A program made the translations under genes and the position numbers. The notes beneath the pieces were generated by a model that searched no databases, had not been told where the DNA came from, and worked only from the letters and a program-made list of their open reading frames with translations. A stretch of 5,497 nt of DNA from an uncultured Ruminococcus sp. (GTDB taxonomy: Bacteria; Bacillota; Clostridia; Oscillospirales; Ruminococcaceae), in contig CAMAIG010000131.1 in NCBI GenBank assembly GCA_945835085.1, positions 1-5,497 of the forward strand, written 5' to 3'. Positions within the stretch are counted from its first letter, which is position 1; every line of letters starts with the position of its first letter. Below are positions 1 to 5,372 of the stretch, piece by piece.

Positions 1-37
1 AAATTTCGGCGTATTTACTGCGCTGTGGTTTTTCTTC

Positions 38-45
38 GGAAAGGA
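38..45 (+). promoter_or_regulatory. Ribosome binding site of the oadG-like gene
   Basis: The purine run GGAAAGGA ends 10 bases before the ATG at 56, an acceptable spacing, and supports that start. The frame is also open upstream to the left edge of the window (it reads NFGVFTALWFFFGKDDIS just before the Met), so a longer protein is not excluded. Bases 1-37 show no other recognisable gene end: the other frames give only short, non-family-like peptides. Confidence 0.55.
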
Positions 46-55
46 TGACATTTCT

Positions 56-445
56 ATGCAGATGGGATGGAACTATGTCGGCGCCGTTGTTATTTCGGGT
101 CTGGTTATAGTTTTCGTTGCCCTGATCCTCCTCATTATAGCTGTAAGCATAATGGGACTGATCTTCAAGCAATTTAAAAAAGCAGGCTCTAAGAAAAAGA
201 CAAAAAGCAATGCTCCTGCTTCTCCTGCCGCACCTGCTCCCCTTAAGGCGGTTCCCGTGCCTCAGATACAGCCCGCAGCCGATGATAACGATGAGATAAT
301 TGCTGTTATCGCTGCTGCTGTTGCCGCTATGTCTGAAGAAAGCGGCAAGCCTCTCAGGATCAAGAGCATCAAGCCCGTGGGCGGAAGAGTCCGCACAAAT
401 GCCTGGGCAAGCGCTGCTGCAGGCGAAAATACCCGTTCATTCTGA
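56..445 (+). CDS. oadG: OadG-family gamma subunit of a sodium-translocating decarboxylase
   Basis: Small membrane-anchored subunit that in this family holds the carboxyltransferase and the membrane beta subunit together. At 129 residues it fits the family's usual size. One transmembrane helix spans about residues 8-38. A lysine-rich patch follows (41-50), then an Ala/Pro-rich flexible linker (51-77). The family signature helix IIAVIAAAVAAM lies at 81-92, and the typical C-terminal end has Trp117 and ENTRSF at 124-129. There is no biotin-attachment motif (MKM), so this is not the carrier protein. oadB follows after 30 bases and is surely co-transcribed. The partner enzyme could act on oxaloacetate, methylmalonyl-CoA, malonate or glutaconyl-CoA; nothing here decides which. 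The start at 56 rests on the upstream purine run, but the open frame to the window edge leaves it slightly uncertain. Confidence 0.85.
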   Translation: MQMGWNYVGAVVISGLVIVFVALILLIIAVSIMGLIFKQFKKAGSKKKTKSNAPASPAAPAPLKAVPVPQIQPAADDNDEIIAVIAAAVAAMSEESGKPLRIKSIKPVGGRVRTNAWASAAAGENTRSF

Positions 446-475
446 TAAAGTTTTTTACAAGAAGGGATTGTTCCT

Positions 476-1672
476 ATGTTTTCGATTTTTCTCGATACGA
501 TCAGCGACCTGTGGGCAAGCTCGGGCTTTGCAAGTCTTGAATGGCAGAATGTGGCAATGATCTTTATCTCATTCATCTTCATGTATCTTGCCATTAAGCA
601 CAAATTTGAGCCGCTGCTTCTGCTCCCTATCGCTTTCGGTATGCTCCTTACAAACCTTCCTCTTGCGGGAATGTATCACCCCGAGCTGTGGGAGCTTGAC
701 CCCGAGGGTCATGTTAATTTCGGCAAGGTCATTGCAAACGGCGGTCTGCTGGATTTCCTGTATATCGGCGTAAAGCTGCAGATATATCCTGCCCTTATCT
801 TCCTCGGCATCGGCTGTATGACAGACTTTGCTCCTCTTATCGCTAACCCCAAGAGCTTCCTTCTGGGTGCTGCCGCTCAGGCAGGTATCTTCCTCACATT
901 CATCGGTGCTGCTGCTCTCGGCTTCAATGCCAATGAGGCAGGCTCTATTGCCATAATCGGCGGCGCTGACGGACCGACTGCTATCTACGTTTCAAGCCAG
1001 CTCCTTAACGGTGATTACAAGGTTAGTATCGGTACTATCGCACTTGCGGCATATACCTACATGGCGCTTGTTCCCCTTATCCAGCCCCCTATAATGCGTC
1101 TGCTTACCACAAAGAAGGAAAGATGCATCAAGATGGCTCAGCTCAGATCTGTTTCCAAGACCGAAAAGATCATTTTCCCTATCGCAGTTACCATAATAAT
1201 CGCCCTTCTTGTTCCTTCTGCAGCTCCTCTTGTGGGAATGCTCATGCTGGGAAACCTCTTTAAGGAGAGCGGCGTTGTTGAAAGACTCTGCAAGACTGCT
1301 CAGAACGAGCTTATGAATATCATCACAATTTTCCTGGGTATTTCCGTTGGTGCCACAACCGTTGCAAAGAACGTTATTTCCCTGGATTTTGCAAAGGTCA
1401 TCGTTCTCGGCGTTATCGCATTCGGCGTCGGAACTGCCAGCGGCGTTCTCTTCGGTAAGGTCATGTGCGTTGCAACAGGCGGCAAGGTTAATCCCCTTAT
1501 CGGTTCTGCAGGCGTTTCCGCCGTTCCTATGGCTGCAAGACAGTCCCAGAAGGTCGGTGCAGAGGCAGATCCCACCAACTTCCTTCTCATGCACGCTATG
1601 GGACCAAACGTTGCAGGCGTTATCGGCTCCGCTGTTGCGGCAGGCGTTCTGCTGAGCATTATCCCTCACTAA
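476..1672 (+). CDS. oadB: Sodium-translocating decarboxylase beta subunit (OadB/MmdB/GcdB family)
   Basis: Polytopic membrane protein that decarboxylates carboxybiotin and couples this to sodium export. Its 398 residues are close to the family norm. Motifs seen: LGIGCMTDFAPLIANP at about 110-125; GGADGPTAIY at 162-171, containing Asp165, which matches the essential sodium-site Asp203 of Klebsiella OadB; AYTYMALVPLIQPP near 192-205, whose Tyr193 or Tyr195 matches the functional tyrosine; and NPLIGSAGVSAVPMAAR at 339-355. In that last motif Asn339, Gly343, Ser348 and Arg355 have the same spacing as Klebsiella Asn373, Gly377, Ser382 and Arg389. All key residues are therefore present and the pump should be active. 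A good ribosome binding site, GAAGGGA at 461-467, sits 8 bases before the ATG. It follows oadG by 30 bases and is closed by the terminator at 1683. Which decarboxylase it belongs to depends on the upstream carboxyltransferase, which is outside the window. Confidence 0.96.
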   Translation: MFSIFLDTISDLWASSGFASLEWQNVAMIFISFIFMYLAIKHKFEPLLLLPIAFGMLLTNLPLAGMYHPELWELDPEGHVNFGKVIANGGLLDFLYIGVKLQIYPALIFLGIGCMTDFAPLIANPKSFLLGAAAQAGIFLTFIGAAALGFNANEAGSIAIIGGADGPTAIYVSSQLLNGDYKVSIGTIALAAYTYMALVPLIQPPIMRLLTTKKERCIKMAQLRSVSKTEKIIFPIAVTIIIALLVPSAAPLVGMLMLGNLFKESGVVERLCKTAQNELMNIITIFLGISVGATTVAKNVISLDFAKVIVLGVIAFGVGTASGVLFGKVMCVATGGKVNPLIGSAGVSAVPMAARQSQKVGAEADPTNFLLMHAMGPNVAGVIGSAVAAGVLLSIIPH

Positions 1673-1682
1673 GAATATTATT

Positions 1683-1726
1683 AAAACAGGCAATGCAGCT
1701 TCGGTTACTGCATTGCCTGTTTTTTT
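1683..1726 (+). terminator. Intrinsic terminator of the oad operon, probably bidirectional
   Basis: A perfect inverted repeat pairs AAAACAGGCAATGCAG (1683-1698) with CTGCATTGCCTGTTTT (1708-1723). The loop has 9 bases and contains a C(TTCG)G element. A T-run at 1720-1726 completes a classic Rho-independent terminator 10 bases after the oadB stop. The left arm begins with four A and is preceded by AT-rich sequence, so on the minus strand the hairpin is followed by TTTTAATAATATT and can also end thrB transcription. The rest of the gap to 1788 holds only T-rich runs. Confidence 0.93.
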
Positions 1727-1788
1727 ATATCCATATGTTTTTTTCTGACTGAATTTCACATCTTTTTTGTTATGCCGGGATTTACATC

Positions 1789-2676
1789 TTATTCTACCCG
1801 ACAGCCGTCGTTATCAATGTGCATCTCCTTGACTTCCCATGAAGCAAGTCCCATATTGTCCAGGGCAAAACGCATTTTTCCTGCGAAAAATTTGTTTTCT
1901 GCATCTACAATTGTCATAAGGCATGGCCCTGCTCCGCTTATATATGCGGCATATGCACCGTTTGTATAGGCAATGTCAAATATATCCCGTCCGTGGGGGA
2001 TAAGCTCCATGCGATAGGGCTGATGCAGTCTGTCATGAACGGCTGTGCGGAGATTTTCGTATTTGCCCGTGAGAAGCGACGCCGAAAATAGTGCCGCACG
2101 GGACAGATTATACACGGCGTCCTTGTGAGATACCTCCTTTGGCAGGCAGGCTCTTGCTTTTTCCGTTTTCAGCTCAAAATCCGGTATGACCGCTATGAAT
2201 TTCAGCGTCGTAAACACCTCCTGCTTTACCCAGTGTACCTTTTTGCCGTCAAAAACCGCTGTTACTATTCCTCCCAGCAGGGCAGGAGCGGTGTTGTCGG
2301 GGTGTCCCTCGATCTGTGCTGCAAGGTCCACCATTTCATCAAGGCTCAGAGGATCGCCCATGAGCCTGTTTGCACCTGCAAGTCCTGCGATAATGCAGGC
2401 ACTGGAGCTTCCCAGACCTCTTGCCATGGGAATATTGTTTATCTGCTCGATCTTCAGCCCCTTGAAATTCCGTCCGCAGATGTCATACACGGTTTTTGCC
2501 GTGTGATAGATAAGGTTGTTTTCGTCGGCGGGGACATCGGTGCCGTCAAGTGAGCTTATTTGGCAGCCCTCGGCTTCCTCCATATTGACGTAATTATAGT
2601 AGCTGAGCGACAGTCCCAGGGCGTCAAAGCCTGCTCCCAGATTTGCGCTTGTGGCAGGTATTTTTAGCTTTATCAT
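1789..2676 (-). CDS. thrB: Homoserine kinase
   Basis: Cytoplasmic GHMP-family kinase that phosphorylates L-homoserine with ATP to O-phosphohomoserine, the precursor for threonine synthase. With the start used here it has 295 residues, the normal ThrB length. Seen motifs: N-terminal PATSANLGAGFDALG (residues 7-21); the GHMP ATP-binding loop PMARGLGSSSA (83-93); EGHPDN (123-128), typical of homoserine kinases; and the C-terminal glycine motif ISGAGP (246-251). No key residue is missing. An in-frame ATG at 2685 would add three residues (MAN), but the Shine-Dalgarno GGGAAGGA touches that ATG directly, whereas it lies 9 bases from the ATG at 2676; the resulting N-terminus MIKLKIPATSANLG is also the usual ThrB beginning. 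It is monocistronic as far as seen, transcribed from its own promoter at 2715-2743, and unrelated in function to either neighbouring unit. Confidence 0.96.
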   Translation of the reverse strand: MIKLKIPATSANLGAGFDALGLSLSYYNYVNMEEAEGCQISSLDGTDVPADENNLIYHTAKTVYDICGRNFKGLKIEQINNIPMARGLGSSSACIIAGLAGANRLMGDPLSLDEMVDLAAQIEGHPDNTAPALLGGIVTAVFDGKKVHWVKQEVFTTLKFIAVIPDFELKTEKARACLPKEVSHKDAVYNLSRAALFSASLLTGKYENLRTAVHDRLHQPYRMELIPHGRDIFDIAYTNGAYAAYISGAGPCLMTIVDAENKFFAGKMRFALDNMGLASWEVKEMHIDNDGCRVE

Positions 2677-2685
2677 GTTTGCCAT

Positions 2686-2693
2686 TCCTTCCC
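2686..2693 (-). promoter_or_regulatory. thrB ribosome binding site, deciding the start codon
   Basis: On the minus strand GGGAAGGA lies immediately before the ATG at 2685 (no spacer) and 9 bases before the in-frame ATG at 2676. Only the second has a workable spacing. Confidence 0.8.
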
Positions 2694-2714
2694 AATCTAT
2701 GTGTAATTTCTAAT

Positions 2715-2743
2715 ATTATATCACATTTTTCTTTTGTGGTCAA
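2715..2743 (-). promoter_or_regulatory. thrB promoter (sigma-A type)
   Basis: Read on the minus strand: -35 TTGACC (2743-2738), 17-base spacer, -10 TATAAT (2720-2715) preceded by TGA, an extended -10. The start of transcription is expected near 2708, leaving a short leader of about 30 bases that carries the ribosome binding site. There is no room for an attenuator. A weak inverted repeat CACA/TGTG sits within the spacer (2722-2738); its role is unknown. Confidence 0.88.
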
Positions 2744-2775
2744 ATTTCACTGAGGATGTGTTTGTATTCAAAGGA

Positions 2776-2804
2776 TTGACAAATTGTAAAAAATGATGTA
2801 TAAT
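2776..2804 (+). promoter_or_regulatory. Promoter of the deoxysugar/glycosyltransferase unit (perfect sigma-A consensus)
   Basis: TTGACA (2776-2781), exactly 17 bases, then TATAAT (2799-2804): full consensus in both boxes at the ideal spacing. Transcription should begin near 2811. Its -35 box lies 32 bases from the -35 box of the divergent thrB promoter, so the two could compete or share a regulator. Such a strong promoter before a surface-glycan gene suggests either high constitutive expression or control after initiation. Confidence 0.92.
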
Positions 2805-2810
2805 ATTATT

Positions 2811-2973
2811 AGCTGTGATTTGTACATTAATGAAATTATGCAAATAACTAAGAGCTTTCGGCGGCAGCAATGTTCATGTCTGACCGTCTTTTGTATCATA
2901 ATGCCCGGAGCTTGAAGGTTTTGATAAAGCATTTGAGATAACATAAATTTGAAATATATGGGAGAATAGGCTG
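2811..2973 (+). promoter_or_regulatory. Long untranslated leader of the deoxysugar unit
   Basis: About 160 bases separate the predicted transcription start from the ATG at 2974. An imperfect stem can form between AGCTTTCGG (about 2853-2861) and CCGGAGCT (about 2905-2912), enclosing the middle of the leader. No T-run follows it, and no known riboswitch was recognised. The end of the leader carries the ribosome binding region GGGAGAATAGG (2960-2970). The gap between thrB and this gene (2677-2973) otherwise contains only the two promoters. Confidence 0.5.
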
Positions 2974-4323
2974 ATGTTTGAAGATATGACTGAGCAGCAG
3001 GCAAGAGATCGGATACTCGGTATCGTTGCGGAATATTGCAGCAAATATCATACAAAAAATGATGACTATAATATCGGCGGCAGAATAGCCTATGCAGGAC
3101 GGGTCTATGATAAGTCGGAGATGGTGAATCTTGTGGACAGCGCCCTTGAGTTCTGGCTTACATCGGGAAAATATACGGATATGTTTGAAAAGAGCTTTGC
3201 GGAGTATCTCGGTGTAAGGTATGCGGCACTTGTTAATTCGGGTTCTTCTGCAAACCTTATCGCTTTTATGGCGCTGACATCTCCCCTTCTGGGAGATAAA
3301 GCCATTCACAGAGGTGATGAGGTCATTACCGTTGCGGCAGGATTTCCCACAACTGTGTCACCGATAATACAGTTTGGTGCAGTTCCCGTATTTGTTGACA
3401 TCACTATACCTCAGTATAATATTGATGTGAGCCTTCTGGAAAAGGCTTATTCACCGAAAACAAAGGCGGTAATGCTTGCCCACACCTTAGGAAACCCTTT
3501 TGATATTAAGGCTGTAAAAGGCTTCTGTGACACTCATGGTCTATGGCTTATTGAGGATAACTGCGACGCTCTGGGTTCTCTGTATACTCTTGACGGGCAA
3601 ACAAAATATACGGGTACATTCGGTCATATCGGCACATCAAGCTTTTACCCCGCTCATCAGATGACAATGGGGGAAGGCGGTGCGGTTTATACAGACGACC
3701 CGCTTCTTGCGAAAATTATCAGATCCCTTCGTGACTGGGGACGTGACTGTGTATGCAAATCGGGCTGCGATAATATGTGCGGTCACAGATTTGATAAAGG
3801 CTACGGCGAGATCCCATGCGGTTATGACCATAAATATATCTATTCCCATTTCGGTTATAATTTAAGGGCTACGGATATGCAGGCGGCGATAGGCTGCGCT
3901 CAGCTTGAAAAGCTTTCGTCATTCAACCAAAAGCGCAAGGAAAATTTCTCTGTGCTTTATGAGATACTGTCGGAAGCTGCCGACAGGTTTATCCTTCCCG
4001 AGGCTTGTGAAAATTCCGACCCCAGCTGGTTTGGTTTTACACTGACCTGCCGTGAAAATACCGACCGCAATGCAATGGTGCGTTATATCGAAAGCAAGGG
4101 CATTCAGACAAGAATGCTGTTTGCGGGAAATCTCACAAAGCACCCTTGCTTCGACGAAATGAGGAAAAATCAAAGCGGATATCGTATTGTGGGAACTTTG
4201 AAAAATACCGACATTATCATGAACAAGACCTTCTGGGTCGGAGTATATCCCGGAATGACGGAGAAAATGCTCAGATATATGGGTGAAACCATTACTCAGG
4301 CTGCTGTTGAATGCTCCGAGTAG
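2974..4323 (+). CDS. rfbH: RfbH/DdhC-type CDP-4-keto-6-deoxyhexose 3-dehydrase (PMP and [2Fe-2S] dependent, DegT/StrS fold)
   Basis: Member of the DegT/DnrJ/EryC1/StrS aminotransferase fold, 449 residues; RfbH-type proteins are about 437. The catalytic lysine that would bind PLP is histidine: the motif FYPAHQMTMGEGGAV (224-238) has His228 there, as in the Yersinia E1 dehydrase (His220), so it should act as a dehydrase, not a transaminase. Cysteines 197, 259, 261 and 269 reproduce the E1 iron-sulfur pattern (C, long gap, C-X1-C-X7-C). The long gap is 61 residues here against 57 in E1, from a small insertion near 203-213. Asp198 and Tyr225 match E1 Asp194 and Tyr217. Other fold motifs are NSGSSANL (88-95), a sugar-binding FGYNLRATDMQAAIG (293-307) and FWVGVYPGMTE (420-430). 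In known pathways E1 works with a flavin/iron-sulfur reductase (E3) to remove the C3 hydroxyl from CDP-4-keto-6-deoxyglucose; no E3 is in view. It is the first gene after the consensus promoter. The exact nucleotide sugar is inferred. Confidence 0.88.
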   Translation: MFEDMTEQQARDRILGIVAEYCSKYHTKNDDYNIGGRIAYAGRVYDKSEMVNLVDSALEFWLTSGKYTDMFEKSFAEYLGVRYAALVNSGSSANLIAFMALTSPLLGDKAIHRGDEVITVAAGFPTTVSPIIQFGAVPVFVDITIPQYNIDVSLLEKAYSPKTKAVMLAHTLGNPFDIKAVKGFCDTHGLWLIEDNCDALGSLYTLDGQTKYTGTFGHIGTSSFYPAHQMTMGEGGAVYTDDPLLAKIIRSLRDWGRDCVCKSGCDNMCGHRFDKGYGEIPCGYDHKYIYSHFGYNLRATDMQAAIGCAQLEKLSSFNQKRKENFSVLYEILSEAADRFILPEACENSDPSWFGFTLTCRENTDRNAMVRYIESKGIQTRMLFAGNLTKHPCFDEMRKNQSGYRIVGTLKNTDIIMNKTFWVGVYPGMTEKMLRYMGETITQAAVECSE

Positions 4324-4341
4324 GTAATTGTATCTTTTAAA

Positions 4342-4388
4342 AAATCTGCTGAACAAAAAGCAAATAAATGCAGTCAGATTTGCTTTTT
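4342..4388 (+). promoter_or_regulatory. Two mutually exclusive hairpins before the glycosyltransferase
   Basis: Hairpin B: AAAAAGCAAAT (4355-4365) pairs perfectly with ATTTGCTTTTT (4378-4388) around a 12-base loop. Hairpin A: AAATCTG (4342-4348) pairs with CAGATTT (4375-4381), extended by CTG (4349-4351) with CAG (4371-4373) across one bulged T. They share 4378-4381, so only one can form. B ends directly at the ribosome binding site. It may tune translation or mRNA stability, or act as a weak attenuator; the stem is AT-rich and the T-run is inside the stem, so a strong terminator is unlikely. Confidence 0.45.
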
Positions 4389-4395
4389 GAGAGGA
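4389..4395 (+). promoter_or_regulatory. Glycosyltransferase ribosome binding site, deciding the start codon
   Basis: GAGAGGA ends one base before the ATG at 4397 but 7 bases before the in-frame ATG at 4403, which therefore is the better start. Confidence 0.75.
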
Positions 4396-4402
4396 TATGT
4401 TT

Positions 4403-5362
4403 ATGAAAAAAATTTCTGTTCTTGTTCCCTGTTATAATGAGGAGGAAAATGTCGTTCCTCTCAGTGAGGCTATTATTGAGCAATTTGAAAAGCATCTTCC
4501 CAATTATGATTATGAGCTTATTTTCATTGATAACTGCTCCCTTGACAGCACAAGAGAAAAGCTTATAGGGCTTTGCGAGAATAATAAAAAGATCAAGGCT
4601 ATTTTTAATGTCAGAAATTTCGGACAGTTCAATTCCCCTTTTTATGGAATGCTCCAGACATCGGGGGACTGCACTATAAGTATGAGTGCGGATTTCCAGG
4701 ACCCTGTTGAGCTGATACCCCGCCTTGTCCACGAATGGGAAAACGGCTACAAGATAGTCTGCCCCATTAAGACCTCAAGCAAGGAAAATCCCATAATGCG
4801 TTTGCTTAGGACCTGCTATTACAAGCTGATCAAAAAAATGTCCGATGTGGAGCAGATAGAGCATTTTACGGGTACGGGGCTTTATGATAAAAGCTTTATT
4901 GATGTGCTGCGTGATCTTGACGACCCTACGCCCTTTCTGCGTGGGATAGTTGCGGAGCTGGGATTTAAGCGCAAGGATATCCCCTATGAGCAGCAGAAAC
5001 GCCGTGCGGGTAAAACCAGCAACAATTTTTACAGGCTTTATGACGCTGCAATGCTGAGCTTTACCTCTTATATAAAGGTTGGCATGAGGATATGCACTAT
5101 TGCGGGCTTTTTCATTTCAATGATAAGCTTTGTCATTGCATTTGCCTATCTGATAGTTAAGCTTCTCAACTGGCACAGCTTTGCCATGGGAAATGCTCCC
5201 ATTCTTATAGGCGTATTTGTTCTGGGAGGTCTGCAGCTGTTTTTTATCGGACTGCTGGGCGAATACATAATGAGCATTAATACAAGAATTATGAAACGAC
5301 CTCTTGTAATTGAGGAAAAGCGTATCAATTTCGATACCCCTTCTCCGTCGGACGAAAATTAG
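4403..5362 (+). CDS. Family 2 glycosyltransferase, polyprenyl-phosphate type (DPM1/GtrB-like), with two C-terminal membrane helices
   Basis: Likely moves a sugar from a nucleotide donor onto undecaprenyl phosphate at the inner face of the membrane, or onto a lipid-linked glycan. It has 319 residues, typical of GtrB-like enzymes. The N-terminal GT-A domain starts SVLVPCYNEEEN (5-16). The first acidic motif is FIDNCSLDST (41-50), with Asn where many relatives have the second Asp. The metal-binding region is ADFQDP (96-101), and KRRAGKTS (199-206) matches the family's conserved Arg/Gly/Ser stretch. An amphipathic segment follows, then membrane helices at about 229-255 and 264-291 and a short charged tail. 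The start at 4403 gives MKKISVLVPCYNEE and proper Shine-Dalgarno spacing; the ATG at 4397 would add two residues. It lies 79 bases after the rfbH-like gene and shares the same direction and probably the same transcript. Donor and acceptor cannot be read from sequence; a dideoxy sugar or glucose donor are both possible. Confidence 0.9.
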   Translation: MKKISVLVPCYNEEENVVPLSEAIIEQFEKHLPNYDYELIFIDNCSLDSTREKLIGLCENNKKIKAIFNVRNFGQFNSPFYGMLQTSGDCTISMSADFQDPVELIPRLVHEWENGYKIVCPIKTSSKENPIMRLLRTCYYKLIKKMSDVEQIEHFTGTGLYDKSFIDVLRDLDDPTPFLRGIVAELGFKRKDIPYEQQKRRAGKTSNNFYRLYDAAMLSFTSYIKVGMRICTIAGFFISMISFVIAFAYLIVKLLNWHSFAMGNAPILIGVFVLGGLQLFFIGLLGEYIMSINTRIMKRPLVIEEKRINFDTPSPSDEN

Positions 5363-5366
5363 GAGG
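5361..5366 (+). promoter_or_regulatory. Ribosome binding site for a GTG start
   Basis: AGGAGG, a full Shine-Dalgarno consensus overlapping the glycosyltransferase stop codon, lies 6 bases before GTG at 5373. An ATG at 5371 is followed at once by TGA and cannot be the start of a protein, so the GTG in the next frame is the start. Confidence 0.85.
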
Positions 5367-5372
5367 ACTGAT

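Noticed and set aside
992..1759. Long open frame on the minus strand (255 codons) opposite oadB
   Set aside because: The predicted protein is rich in Cys, Asn and His with no family motif, as expected from the reverse of a strongly biased coding sequence, and it runs through the terminator hairpin. oadB on the other strand has all its catalytic motifs.
2125..2553. Plus-strand open frame opposite thrB
   Set aside because: It lies fully inside thrB, has no convincing ribosome binding site and no recognisable domain; thrB carries clear GHMP kinase motifs.
2838..2915. Possible 25-codon leader peptide in the leader of the rfbH-like gene
   Set aside because: No Shine-Dalgarno precedes its ATG, the peptide has no run of a regulatory amino acid, and no terminator/antiterminator pair follows it.
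2811..2973. Known riboswitch or T-box in the long leader
   Set aside because: No T-box sequence, no recognisable riboswitch core and no terminator-like stem with a T-run could be seen.
3919..4356. Minus-strand open frame opposite the end of the rfbH-like gene
   Set aside because: No domain and no ribosome binding site were recognised, and it is antisense to a well-supported gene.
4337..4732. Minus-strand open frame opposite the start of the glycosyltransferase
   Set aside because: It covers the gap hairpins and the antisense of the GT-A domain; the Ile/Leu/Lys-rich translation shows no family pattern.
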